From Pseudorasbora parva (Eukaryota; Chordata; Actinopteri; Cypriniformes; Gobionidae), in contig NC_090173.1 of the NCBI RefSeq assembly GCF_024679245.1, positions 53,944,806 to 54,008,805 of the forward strand: a stretch of 64,000 nucleotides of DNA, in the 5' to 3' direction. This document shows positions 44,930 through 62,145 of the stretch, piece after piece (within the stretch, counting starts at the first letter, position 1; every line of letters begins with the position of its first letter). Position numbers and translations under genes: made by a program. The notes under the pieces were generated by a model. That model was not told where the DNA came from, ran no database searches, and saw only the letters and a list, made by a program, of their open reading frames with translations.

Positions 44930-45596
44930 GGCTGCGTTTCCATGCACGGTGATAAGCCGATTATGCCTAATAAGCCGACATTGAACATGGTCATGTAAAC
45001 GCGGTAACCCGTTTTCTTTTATCGGAGTAAGGTCATAAACGGCGTAAGCATAAACCGGTCGGGACAGGTAGTTTTTTGCCTCTTACCTTGATTTCGCGCG
45101 GCATTTAAATGCATTAGCCTGCTTTCTGTCGGCTTATTGAAGTGAACATGTGTGATAGGTGATAAAAACACAAACTTACAGCAGATTTAAACGCATCCAG
45201 ACAGAGCGAGCGAGCGTTTTACATGAAATAAGGACATATATCACAAACACAGACTCGTTTAAGACCCAGAAAATTGTAAAGATGTGTTCTCATCTCATGC
45301 AGCAGAAGTAGAAGAGCTTCGGTCTAAACGCTTCATCTTTAACTGATGAGGGATAATATGAGCCGTAAATCTCCTGCTGACTCCCTTTATTTAACATCAC
45401 AACTGACTAACATTTGAAAAACATTATTATTTTTGACGTCACTACTAGGAAATAACCCGGTTTATTAATAAAGTCATGTAAACGCGGTTTACTTGCGTTG
45501 TCAGTTTACTGGTTTGCATGTAAACAGGGAAAACTGCTTATTTCAATAAGCTGATATTTGTGTTGTCAGCTTACTGGTGTGCAGGTAAACGCACCC
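44930..45596. mobile_element. TIR element inside LINE ORF1
   Basis: Ends GGCTGCGTTTCCATGCAC and its mirror TGTGCAGGTAAACGCACCC, with TAAGCCGA-type subterminal repeats. LINE sequence continues on both sides. No clear target duplication was found. Confidence 0.6.
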
Positions 45597-45690
45597 ACTT
45601 GTTAGCGGGCTTGAGGTGTCGTCCGACATCTTGCCGCTGTCCTGCCCAGGATTAAGCTCCTAGGTTTGGGTCTAGTTTTGGTGGGTCACT

Positions 45691-46371
45691 AAAGAATGAA
45701 ACCCAACACTGCTCTTATACCAGTGTGCGTTCAACACGAAAGAATAGTGTTCACAGATAAACATTTTATGTAAAAGCCATTCAGAAATTCTTCAAACATA
45801 GCATTTTAAAGCATTTTATTTTGCAGCCCTAACCCTTCACAAAATTCAAAAAATATTTATGTTCCCGCAGTGAGTACACAACCAACCTATTGTGGTAAAC
45901 ATACACACACACCGTTAGTTATTTTCCTCATAATCTGAAACTGTGTTTTAAAATGAGCCGTTCAGGAATGTACTCAATATTGCACAGGCCCCGCCCATGA
46001 CTGTGAACAGACTCCGCCCCTTATATTAGCTCCGCCCCTCTGCGAGCTACACACCGCTATATGTTTATCTCCTCACCAGAGCATTAACAGCAGAAATGTG
46101 TTCTTATTAAAGCTACTAAAGTTATTCAGTCAAGAGCAGTGATTTTCTGTTTTTCTTTTGTTGTTTGGATCATATTAACAGCATATAAAGCAGAACAAAC
46201 TGTATATTATCACTTTAATACATGTATTTAATACATATGTTCAGACATAACCGACTCCGTTTATGCGAACTTTGGACATAATCTTGTGTGTATTTGACAA
46301 TTTAAGAGCAATAAGATGTGAAAGACAACTCACAGGAGGCTCTGTCTGACCTCACGTTTCTGTGCGTTTGC

Positions 46372-46470
<99 letters not shown>

Positions 46471-47247
46471 GCGCTCAGAAAACCATATATCAGAAGTTTA
46501 GACTGATATGGCTTTAAAACGCGTGCAGATAATAAACTTTCATGGTGATGAAGAACTGCAATGTCATGTGAGCGATCATGTGAGATGATCATCAAAACCA
46601 AGCAGGTGTTTTAGTATCAGAGGCACGAGCTGTAGAGGCACAGCCTTCTTCTGGAAAAAAGGGCGGGGACTAGCAGCTCATTTGCATTTAAAGATACATT
46701 TACAAAAACGCCATGTTTTACCTTTAACTCAAAAATGGATCTGTGAGTCATTTTGAGTTGAAACTTCACAGATATATTCTGGAGACAACTGAGACTTACA
46801 TTTTTAAAGAAGCTCAAGTTGACGATATCACATCCCAGTTATCAGAACACATCTTTACTATTTTTGTGTGTCTTAGTTGTAATATTGTCAATACTGGTGA
46901 ATGTCTGATGAAAACAGCCTTATTTGTGTCATCATTATGTTGTCCGTGTTTGGTGTGCTCACACGACACAGACTGAGGACAATAAGGGTTCTGGTTCACT
47001 GAAATAGAGGTTATAAGCTGAAATGCTTAGGGCAGCGAACCGGCATGTCAACACTTGGCCTACTTTATGACTTAAACCTTTCAAGAAAGGTCAAAGTTGC
47101 TCGTTCCTCCCAGTGCAACGATCAGCAAAGACGTCAGATTGATTGACTTTTCAACAAAAACAAGCCTTGATCAGAATGCATGATGTCTCCCAAAAGCAAC
47201 AGCTCTATAGACAAATCATTCTGCTTACGTTTCAGGCTCCTGAATAT
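45691..47247. other. Non-coding stretch with repeat fragments
   Basis: CCCCGCCC-containing pieces at about 45990-46050 and the 46660-46700 block with AGCTCATTTGCATTTAAAG belong to dispersed fish repeats. No gene recognised. Confidence 0.4.
46373..46470. repeat. (GT)n microsatellite
   Basis: About 46 GT units, interrupted near the right end by CG steps. Confidence 0.95.
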
Positions 47248-47529
47248 ACACCGATCAGGCATAACCTAACAGCCCTGAACCAAGGTGTCCCAGCTGAACA
47301 TTGCCCAAAGCATCACACTGTCTCCGCGGCTCGCCTTCTTCCCATAGTGCATCCTGGGGCCATGTGTTCCCCAGGTAAGCCACGCACACACACACGGCCA
47401 TCCACGTGATGCTAAAGAAAATCTGATTCCTCAGACCAGGCCACCTTCTTCGATTGCTCCGCGGTCCAGTTCTGATGCTCACGTGCCACTGTTGGTGCTT
47501 TCGGTGGGGTCAGGGGTCAGCATGGGCAC

Positions 47530-49000
47530 TAGGGTGCTAATAAGCACAAGGGGGGACAAGGGGTATGTTTCTGAGGGACAATGTGGGACACTGCCTGGCG
47601 CGGCGGTGCCCCACCCCACAGGCAGACTCACTGATAGTGGTTTGCCCATTTCTAGCACATAACACCTTACATGATATTAATAATGCCCTATTCCCCTAAA
47701 CGTGTATAATTCCTGATGTATGCTCTTGAATAGGCCAACCAATGTGTTTTGCTTTTTTTCTAAATAAAGATTCATAATGTTTTGAACATTCGAGTTGACA
47801 GATGCACTTCCACTTAAGATTTACTTTAGCTATTTAATTTTATTTATTTTTCATTACAATTTATTCACTTAAATTGTAGTTGCTCAACACCACAGGAACA
47901 GTTTAAAAAAAATCTTAAAGGTGCACTATGTAGTATTTTTCAGTAAAATATCCAAAAACCACTAAGCCAGCGTTATCTATTTTGTTCAGTTGAGTACTTA
48001 CAATATCCCAAATGTTTCTAACTATTTGTAAATTGTGAGAAAATTGCTATTTTAACTAAGGACCCAGGTCGGTCAGAATAGCGTTTGAGCGAGTCGCCTG
48101 TCAATCGCGTCATATCTGCGTTACCCTCGGCTTTATTTGGCAGAAGCACTTTTCTCTTAGCAGTGTGAACATGTCACAGCAGCGCCGAGTAACGTCAGAA
48201 CATCATTTTAAACACACTTAAATGTATCTGATATGATAAAAAGAGCTGCTTTACCTGACTGAAAAAAGAGGAAGTGCGAGCGCCCTGCAACTGTGTCCCG
48301 TCCCGTCATAATAAAAGTCTCAGTACTCGTGAGCCGTGTGTTTGTGTATCAATCGCTCCAGCAGCCGTGCTCAGCTTCACAACACTAAGTCCTGCTCTAC
48401 TTCACACTACAGTAACGTTAATAACCACATCCATCAACATGATTTCTGCCCGCGTCCTATTTTCCACTGGCTGTGAGGTGAAGACCACATGTCCCAAAAT
48501 ACTGCGCTCACATTTGGCGTCATCAAACTAAACCTTTGTTTAGAATAGGCGCCCTCCAGTGGACGGAAAGTTGCATAGTGCAGCTTTAAGTCATAACTCC
48601 AGAGGTTCAAGGAAAGAGAAGGGGGAGGAAGGATGGTGAACTCGCATGTCTCTCTTTAATTGATGATGGCGGTGCCTCAGACTCCATTTTTGGAGTTGGA
48701 AAGCGGGCATCTAAAAGTTCCTTCCCAGTGTCTTGGTATGCACGTGCGTGCACTCTCATGACAACAAAGTTGACAACCTTGTCAGCAGTTCAACTGAGGA
48801 AGGGTGGGTGTGGCAACAGTAGCGTGCTGAACTGTCAAGTAATGGTCGTTTGACTGCCTCGGCTTCTTCGAGGATATAGATCGACCAAATATTTTTGAAC
48901 AAGCATTGATTAGCGTGACATGGTCTCAATTTGCAGGACGCATAAATTCGGCTTCAAACGCTGTGCGCGCACGTGCTACGCGGGACGGGTGGTCACCCTA
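47530..49000. mobile_element. hAT-like element with nested TTAA MITE
   Basis: Ends TAGGGTGCTAATAAGC and CGGGTGGTCACCCTA. The short outer TIR TAGGGTG is the clearest part. GGGACA-rich subterminal sequence. No matching 8-bp duplication is visible (ATGGGCAC versus ACACCATT), so the class is tentative. Confidence 0.5.
47919..48585. mobile_element. TTAA-flanked MITE D
   Basis: Ends AGGTGCACTATGTAGT and TTGCATAGTGCAGCT, bounded by TTAA at 47915-47918 and 48586-48589. 667 bp, no transposase. The frame at 48274-48531 is repeat-derived. Confidence 0.7.
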
Positions 49001-49148
49001 ACACCATTCACAACAAACTGAGATGCACTGTGTATTCGGTCACCTTTCAATCATAACTAGCATAACAACCTCTTGAGCAATTTGAGCTCCAGTAGCTGTT
49101 TGATCCATGTTTGATTTCAATCCTCAAATAAAGATTCAAACGGTTGTG

Positions 49149-49577
49149 AATCAGCGTATTGATTCATGATTCGGATCGCGTGTCAAACTGCTGAAATCAC
49201 ATGACATTGGTGATCCGAATCATGAATCAATACGCTGATTAATAACTCTTCATTTGAGGAGTGAAAAAAACCCAGAAGAGAAGACAATGCTGAATAAAGT
49301 CGTAGTTTTTGTTATTTTTGGACCAAAATGTATTTCCGATGCTTCAAGAGACTCTAATTAACCCACTGATGTCCCATATGGACTACTGCGATTATGTTTT
49401 TATTCCCTTTCTGGACATGGACAGTATAGTGTGCATACACTTGCATACGCTCTCGGACTAAATATAAAATATCTTAAACTGTGTCTGAAGATGAACGGAG
49501 GTCTAACGGGTGAGGAACAACATTAGAGTGAGGAGTTAATTACATCAATTTCATTTTTGGGTGAACTAACCCTTTAA
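49149..49577. repeat. Right half of a TTAA-type MITE with internal palindrome
   Basis: Perfect 29-bp arms, AATCAGCGTATTGATTCATG and so on, at 49152-49180 and mirrored at about 49212-49240. The right end reads TTTTTGGGTGAACTAACCCT before TTAA (49574-49577). A related mirrored layout occurs in the ush1g intron element at 63018. Confidence 0.6.
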
Positions 49578-50204
49578 GTGGCTACTCGTGAGGGTTGTTT
49601 GTTCATATATTCTCTAAATTTATAAAACTATGTGTACACTCTGACCTATGTCTGAATGTTATAATGCAGTGATCTAACAAAAGATAACTCAAGAAGTCAT
49701 ATTTTACAAACAATTTAGAAAACAAACCATTTAGACTTCTAGCCTAGCGATGCAAAGCATCTAATCATGAAAAGTTATGGTTATCATTTATAATGTAAAA
49801 CTTTATATGTTTAAGCATTACCGCTATTCTCACTTTTAGCACTTGAGATCTTATTATTTTTTATTTCCTCAAATATTGATTATGGAAAAATGGCCCTTTG
49901 ATCAAATCAGCAGAGCAACAGAGACACCTGGAGACCGGCTGAAGAAACACACATACACCACACCACAAGACTTCATAATGCTTTTTAATTAGACTGATTC
50001 GCCAGCACAGTGTTATCCGAAATTATTACATACAAATTATTGTCTTACAAATAATCACATACTGTTAAGGCAACACAAAATCTGACCAAACTAGCAAAAC
50101 AGACAATCTTGTCAGTGGAAACATGAAGAAATAATTTATAAGATTGAAAAAAAAACCCAGCTCAACCAGACATAATTCTCACTAGTCAATAATATTTGGA
50201 TTTA

Positions 50205-55847
<5,643 letters not shown>

Positions 55848-55999
55848 GCTGGCGCAGGTAGCCTTATTTCCTGCTGACGTGTATGTAAACAAACGTGTCC
55901 ACTCTAGAGAAGCAAACGCTACTTGTGTTTCATTTGAGCTTTACTTCCTGTAGGGGGCGCTTGGTGGCTCAAATAACGATTCTTCAAAGAATCACAAGC

Positions 56000-57558
56000 C
56001 AATATCAGGATTTTTTTACAGTCTATGATCAGGACGTTTTAATCATAGACTGTAAAAGGTTTTAACCATATTTTTTATATTTTTACAGTACAGATATAAT
56101 TATTAAAAATATATGATATACAAAGATTCGTATATATGTAAGAAACAAAGGAAATATATCCCAGAAATAACATAAAAATCTTTTTTTTTAAACATCACTC
56201 TCCAGTATTATTTAGAAACGATCGTGATTGGTCGATTATGCAGCGGTTAGAAAACACCTGTCATCACGTGACAACGCCGCTGACATGCAGCTTCAGCACC
56301 GGTCCTGCCCAAACAAAAGGTTTTTTTTGAACTAATACAGACATAATAAAAGTGATGATACGCTGTTCTGAAACTAGAGAAAAGGGTCAACAAAGTCCAC
56401 GATGAAAAGAGTTTTGCTTCTCTTGATATCAGCTGTTTTAAGTCAACATTACCCTTTTTTTAGTCCAACGCATTTGTATTGCGCTTTTTACATAGTTTCA
56501 AAGGAGCTTTATGATGTTCATTTTCATAATATCTTAATATTTTCATGCTTTATAAGTTTTATTTAGCAGATTAGAGCTGGCTGATAACACAGTTTACATT
56601 TTGCGATGAGACAAGCAATCAAGTAATTGAGATATGCTATAGGCCATAGCATACTGTACGTAAATGGATAAAGTTGGACATACACTTTTAAAAATAAAGG
56701 TGCCGGGAAGAACCAAAAATGGGATTTCACAGTGATACCATAGAAGAACCATTTTTGGTTCCCCAAAGAACCGTTTTATGAAAGGTTCTTTAAAGAACCA
56801 TTTTTTCCCCTAACCATTTTATAGTCTAAAGAACCTTTTGTGCCATGGAAAGGTTGTTTGGATATTAAAGTTTCTTCTTGGACCCATACACCCTGCCAAA
56901 TAACCATTTAAGAACCTTTATTTTTAAGAGTGTACTTATATATCCAACATAAGAGCTAGGAGATAATATAATGACATTTTGCTACAAAATAATCAAGAAG
57001 TTTTTGCTTTTCTTGAGTAGCCTATACAAAATGCGGATAAAGTTGGATATAAATGATATACATCTTTATATAGAGTAGGACAAAGACTTTTTTATAGATT
57101 TTTTATGTCATAATTAACAGTTTGATATTAATTGAACTGGGTGTCATGTCTTTGGAGGGCATGGTTTTGGAGAGATGGTGATTGTAGTGGTGGGGCTAGT
57201 CTAACTCAGTGTCTAAGTCAGCGAAATGGTGGAAATGCATTTTTTAGTGCCACTTAAGTAGCATGGCATTACAGTCTACATTTAAGAGGAAATGAGAGAC
57301 AGAGGTATATGTCTCGTCATGTTTTTCATGGGAGGTCATGTTTTTCGTGGAACCCACAGCTAATTATGCAATAGAGGGTCAACAGCTGGCCTATTAAATA
57401 TTTTACAGTCAACCAAATGTGGGCCTTTATCGTCATTGTGGTAGATGTTTTACGGACAAAATAGCTCTTGTGAATTTGTCACTAAGTTATAGTTTGGACT
57501 CTCATGTGACGGACCAAAGGTCGCTCTGTTTTTCTTCCTACTGCTCATTCCCTTCACG
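56000..57558. other. Intergenic region between divergent tvp23b and amn, with a MITE
   Basis: tvp23b reads left from 55847 and amn reads right from 57559, so promoters for both should lie here. 56681-56937 is the common fish AAGAACC foldback MITE (ends TACACTTTTAAAAATAAAGG and TTTATTTTTAAGAGTGTA). No clear TATA box could be assigned. Confidence 0.55.
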
Positions 57559-58986
57559 ATGGCTCTTCGACACAACGTCCTGCTTTTCCTTTGCATTTCA
57601 CCATTTGCTAATGCCCTCTACAAGCAATGGATTCCAGACACCAATTTTGAAAACGCAACCAACTGGGATAAAGGCTCTGTCCCCTGCGGGAATGACCAGG
57701 TGGTGTTTTTAGCTCAGAGGAAAGTGTCGGTGTACGTAGAAACGGCTCACACTATCAGAGGGATGAGTTTGCCGATGGACGGGCAGCTTATTTTGGCATC
57801 TGGCGCTGGGTTTTCTGTGAGAGAGGGCGGAGATCCGGGTTGTGGATCTGGGGTCACGGCACAGTTTAAAGACCCAGAGTCTCTGAAATGGTTCGACCCG
57901 TCACTGTGGGTGGCTGCGACCACAATCGACGACCTGCACAGGGGTACACATCAGTTTTGCGTCCATGAGGAGAGTGTCCCGTGCCAGTTTGATGACGTTG
58001 TGTTTCGAGAGGCCACCTCATTCCGCGTGGATGTTTCATGTGATCATGATGTGCCTGTGAAGAGTGTGTCTGTGCTTGGGAAAAAGTTCACCAGCAGCTC
58101 TGAGTTTTCTCAGTACCTCTCATCCGACTTGGGCAAGTTGGAGTTTCACGGCTCCTCGTCAGTTAGCATTGTCGGTTCCGCCTGTGGCGATATCACGGGA
58201 TGCATCTGCGACAACTCTAGACATCGCGACGAGATCTGTGCAAACGTGAAATGCGATCCGTTGGAGTGCAAGAAACCCTTGCACCCTGTGGGACATTGCT
58301 GCGATGTTTGTGGCGCCGTTGTGGACGTTCAGTTCTCTTCGAACTTCAACTTCGAGTCGTATCGTCAACGGCTGCAGCATCTCTTTCTCAGCCTGCCTAA
58401 GTATAAGTCTGTACTGATGGCCATGTCGAAAGTGTCAAAGGAGCAGAGGCTACTGGGAGTGATCCCTTTCAAGGCCAATGAAGAGATTCAGGTGCTGCTT
58501 TTGGACCAGGAAACGGGTCAGGAAGCCGGGAAGCTGGCCGAAACTCTTGCTCGTGATGTAGTGCAGGATGTGCACAACCAGGGCTCGAATTTCGGCATCA
58601 CCAGTGCAGATTTTAAGGCGTCTTCTGGGGCGAGCAGCAGCGAAGTGGCTGGAAATAGTGCGGGTGTTGTGGTCGGTGCGGTTCTGGGCACCCTAATCGG
58701 AGTCGGTTTACTCGCAGTCGTTATTGTCCTCTATCGGCGTGGCTTTGTTAAGCTACCCAGAATGCCTAGCCTCCCCTCGCTCAGCAAATGGAAGAACAAT
58801 AGCGAAATTGGGGAGCTGGGTGGCCCCATGGACCACGGCTTTGACAACCCCATGTTTGACAAGCCGACTATGATGCCAGAAGTCCCAGGGCTTTACGGGA
58901 CAGAGGCGATGAACTCAATAACCCTAACCCAGATGGGAGTGCACTTTGTGAATCCTGTTTATGATGAAACTGATTTTAATGGATGA
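57559..58986 (+). CDS. amn: Amnionless, cubilin partner (475 aa, no introns)
   Basis: Type I membrane protein that, with cubilin, forms the cubam receptor for vitamin B12-intrinsic factor and protein uptake in absorptive epithelia (known in mammals). Signal peptide about 1-19 (cleavage after FANA). The ectodomain begins YKQWIPDTNF, with family landmarks CGNDQVVF (43-50) and DGQLILASGAGF (74-85). Cys-rich module 209-252 ends GHCCDVCGA. Transmembrane segment about 368-391, followed by RRG. The cytoplasmic tail has two FxNPx(F/Y) endocytic motifs, FDNPMF (428-433) and FVNPVY (463-468), as in human AMN. ATG 57559 has A at -3 and G at +4. All coding sequence is in one frame, unlike the multi-exon mammalian gene, so it is an intron-poor fish locus or an intact retrocopy. 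Confidence 0.93.
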   Translation: MALRHNVLLFLCISPFANALYKQWIPDTNFENATNWDKGSVPCGNDQVVFLAQRKVSVYVETAHTIRGMSLPMDGQLILASGAGFSVREGGDPGCGSGVTAQFKDPESLKWFDPSLWVAATTIDDLHRGTHQFCVHEESVPCQFDDVVFREATSFRVDVSCDHDVPVKSVSVLGKKFTSSSEFSQYLSSDLGKLEFHGSSSVSIVGSACGDITGCICDNSRHRDEICANVKCDPLECKKPLHPVGHCCDVCGAVVDVQFSSNFNFESYRQRLQHLFLSLPKYKSVLMAMSKVSKEQRLLGVIPFKANEEIQVLLLDQETGQEAGKLAETLARDVVQDVHNQGSNFGITSADFKASSGASSSEVAGNSAGVVVGAVLGTLIGVGLLAVVIVLYRRGFVKLPRMPSLPSLSKWKNNSEIGELGGPMDHGFDNPMFDKPTMMPEVPGLYGTEAMNSITLTQMGVHFVNPVYDETDFNG

Positions 58987-58989
58987 TAA

Positions 58990-61300
58990 GTGTTGTTTTA
59001 TCTGATCTGATGTTGGATGTGATGGCAAAATAACCTGAAACTTCTTGAAGCTTTTTAAAGTTTTTGAAGCTTTCGAACAATTTGAACAAGAATTTAATCA
59101 ATAACTAAATTAAAATTTAAAAAAAGACTTGCACTTGTGGTAAAAAAATAAATAAATACACACATGCTTAATTTTCTGTACTTTCATACCACTTGATAAA
59201 AAAGAATTGGCAGTCTTGCCAATCTTAGTTGTCTGAAATTTTTGGCTATAATATTGTATATTACCCTTTAAATCAGGGTTCAATTCTGGGAGTTTAACTC
59301 AAACCTGCATTTGAATAAATACATAAATAATACTATGTGCAATTGGCAGTGTTTATATAATATAATCCCATGTTGATGTTATTTGTTGCCATAACATACC
59401 TTTTAAATATCAAAGAAAACTCTTGAGGTCAATCAGTCAAGTTTTAATATCATGTTTAACCTCCGGTTTTCAGGCGACTACTTTCAATTCTGGATTCTTG
59501 CCATGTTTGACAGATAGCAAGACTGACTATGCTTGTGACAAATCCTATTGTTCACCCTTAAAAATAAAGATTCTTCAGCAGTACTTGTTCTGGAAAGAAC
59601 TCAGTTCTTATCAAGGACCCATTTCGGCTTCTTGAGTTGCTAAATGGCTCTTTAAAAAGGTTTGTTAGTTCTGTGTTGCCTTCTAGTCCTTTAGTTGTTT
59701 TAATCCTGGTCTTGGAGAACCTCAACTGCACATTATTATGTCTTTTTTCTTTATCTGACATGTCCGGTTCAGTTGATGAAGCTCTCTAATGAGACATACA
59801 GATAAAAAATATTCAATGCTGTGGGTCGCCAGGAATAGATTAAAAATCACTTTAAATCGCTAGTACAAAGATGGTTTTCTAAAGAACTGGAAAATAAAAC
59901 GATTCCATGTTTAGCTCCTATTAGGAGTGCAGTTCTTATTGGTGATGTCTATTTATATATATATCATATACTGTATTTAGCATACTTATTGTCCTGTAAT
60001 GATCATTGAGGCTAGTGCTCATAAGAAATTTGTTCGTTTTTACAGTCATGGCATTTACAGCCTTTCATTCTCCACAGGCTTTGAACCGCCCTGTAAGAGA
60101 TCACATTTATAATACAAGTTTGCTGACCCCTAACTATTGCAGTATGGACAAAGGGAGGCAGGGGAATACTATGAAACAAAAGATTCAGATCATTAATGCT
60201 TACCAAAATGGCTGTTTTCCACTTTAAAGGTTAACACATTAATCATATTTTTACTAGGACAAAACCACACTTCACAAAAAAAAATGTATGAATTAGTTTA
60301 ATCATTACATACCAGCAAATGTCATTATAAATAAAGTTGATGTATGCGTTATAAAACATGGCTGTAAATGCTGAGCAATAAATATTGAAGGAAGACATCA
60401 TGTAATTCAATCACAGCTGGACGTTAAAGAACCTGCTGTATTGCAGACCTGTGCATGAACCATACAGTTTACTGACGATATACTTCAGTTAAAATCAAAA
60501 ACCTACTGTTGTGATAAACGACATGAAACGGTTTAATGAGTTCTGCGCTCTGCAACTTAAAGCTCAAGGATCAACAAAGGGCTCTCTGTGCAAACTAACT
60601 CAACCATGCTTCACACAAACTACTTGTGTTTCAAAAACGTGTTATGGCCAGATACATGTAAACATTACATGTAACATAATGTGAGGGCGAAGACAAAGGC
60701 TTTTATCCTACATAACAATGTTACATAATCTTGTGAGGACACAATCCTACATTGTGTCCTCACAACAGCAATCAATTTACTGTACATTTCACCATTTACA
60801 GCTGTCCAATAACTACACAAGGCTGCATTGGCCATCATGTATCCGAATCTCCCTGTGTGTAATTAACAAGAATAGCACAGCTACAATTACCACCATGTTG
60901 TGTAGCACATACTTATTTTTGCATGTCTAACAAAGACAGATTATAAAACATTTGTCAAATTATATACACAAGTTATGTCTTAAATTACATTTTGTATAGA
61001 AATATTCAGGCACTGAGAAATATGCCCCATGGGGGCAGCTATATTATAAGAGTGCATGTAATGAGATGTGACCTCATTTTCGCTCTCTGGATTTGCCACA
61101 TGACATGTGATAACCATTACATTTCTTACCATTTTTATGCATATCGCCCTGTTTGTGTCAGTTAGGTAATATAGTCATTCAGCTATTTCAACATTGGTCC
61201 ACTATAAACCTCTACTGTAAAAGTTTTATTGCATTATTACAATAGACACTTTCTTTATAACACAGGTTGTTTTTATTTCTGCCTGATTTAGAGTTGATTT
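58990..61300. other. Intergenic region between convergent amn and ush1g
   Basis: AT-rich. About 59555-59680 and 59870-59940 are pieces of the AAGAACC-type fish MITE, split by another repeat at about 59690-59800. No coding region recognised among the short frames present. Confidence 0.45.
59147..59152 (+). terminator. Polyadenylation signal AATAAA for amn
   Basis: Overlapping AATAAA hexamers in AAATAAATAAATA about 160 bp past the amn stop. Position fits a short 3' UTR. Confidence 0.5.
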
Positions 61301-61307
61301 AGGCCAA

Positions 61308-61990
61308 GGGTGTTCAATCCTGCTTCTAGGGGCAGATTTGTCTTTTTAAACACACCTGAGCTAGTTAAAAGAGGTCTTTTGGACCACTAGAAACTTCCAG
61401 GTATGTGTGTAGGTGTAACAGAAGCAAACTATTAAGAGTTGAGTGTGTAAACCTCACTCCCATGGCCTTAAGAGGCGCATTAACTTGGAGTGGGTCAAGT
61501 AAAACCGGTTACAATTGGTGCCGTGACCCGGATGGGCGTGAGATTTAGGGGGTGAGTGTAACAGAATCAAACCTCACTCCCATGGCCTTAAGAGGCACAT
61601 TAACTCGGAGTGGGACAAGTAAGACCGGTTACAATTGGTGCCGTGACCCTGATGGGCGTGAGATTTAGGGGGTGAGTGTAACAGAATCAAACCTCACTCC
61701 CATGGCCTTAAGAGGCGCATTAACTCGGAGTGGGTCAAGTAAGACCGGTTACAATTGGTGCCGTGACCTGGATGGGCGTGAGGTTTAGGGGGTGAGTGTA
61801 ACAGAATCAAACCTCACTCCTTAAGAGGCACATTAACTCAGAGTGGGTCAAGTAAGACTGGTTACAATTGGTGCCATGACCCGTGTGGGCGTGAGATTAA
61901 GGGTGCGAGTGTAACAGAAGCAAACTATTAAGAGTTGTGTGTGTAAACCCTGCAGGAAGGTGACTCTGCAGGAGAGCAGGATTGGACACT
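61308..61990. repeat. Short fish repeat interrupted by a 120-bp tandem array
   Basis: Ends GTGTTCAATCCTGCTTCTA (61311) and GAGCAGGATTGGACAC (to about 61990) are inverted copies, marking a common non-autonomous repeat. Its middle is occupied by the array at 61414-61949. Confidence 0.55.
61414..61949 (+). repeat. Tandem array of TRIM-like LTR / primer-site / polypurine units
   Basis: Segments starting TGTAACAGAA and ending GGTTACA lie at 61414-61513, 61557-61633, 61677-61753 and 61797-61866, with a truncated fifth at 61910-61949. Each of the first four is followed by ATT overlapping TGGTGCCGTGACCCGGAT (18 nt at 61516, 61636, 61756, 61869, with point changes). This matches the primer-binding site used by histidine-tRNA-primed retroelements. 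A purine-rich TTTAGGGGGTGAG comes just before the next TGTAAC. Starts are 143, 120, 120 and 113 bp apart. LTR-like TG...CA ends, primer site and polypurine tract are seen directly; that this is a miniature LTR retrotransposon in tandem is inference. Confidence 0.6.
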
Positions 61991-62145
61991 TGTAGTTTAC
62001 GCTTTCTTTTTGTTTCATTGGCCAAATGCTGACAAAGTAACTTTTGCCGTCTTTAAAGATAAACGTTACAATGGTTCTGTAAACTCTTACTTATTCGTCA
62101 ACTTTAACATTCATTGATGTAAAAACAGACATTAATGGAAGAACT

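Larger units (their letters stand above)
38405..45690 (-). pseudogene. L1-like LINE remnant, minus strand, heavily interrupted
   Basis: Pieces occur in L1 order when read right to left. ORF1 start region (45597-45690, 44635-44929), ORF1 C-terminal region (about 40590-41097), ORF2 endonuclease N-terminus (39841-40110), and ORF2 reverse transcriptase (38405-38693). About 1.1 kb between endonuclease and RT is replaced by MITEs. Insertions: 44930-45596, 43712-44632, 41098-43709, and TIR sequence at about 38712-39480. Stops and frameshifts are frequent, so it is dead. Confidence 0.75.
47248..49112 (-). pseudogene. Tc1-like transposon remnant split by a hAT-like element
   Basis: Left part 47248-47529 begins ACACCGATCAGGCATAAC. 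Read on the minus strand it gives disrupted transposase motifs (VDGR, LPGEHM, MAPGCTMG) in shifting frames. The right part 49001-49112 continues the same family with ACAAACTGAGATGCACTGTG. The rest of the transposon is gone. Confidence 0.6.

Noticed and set aside
61414..61949. CRISPR array
   Set aside because: Regular ~120-bp period, but the repeats are nearly whole units without variable spacers, and the genome is vertebrate.
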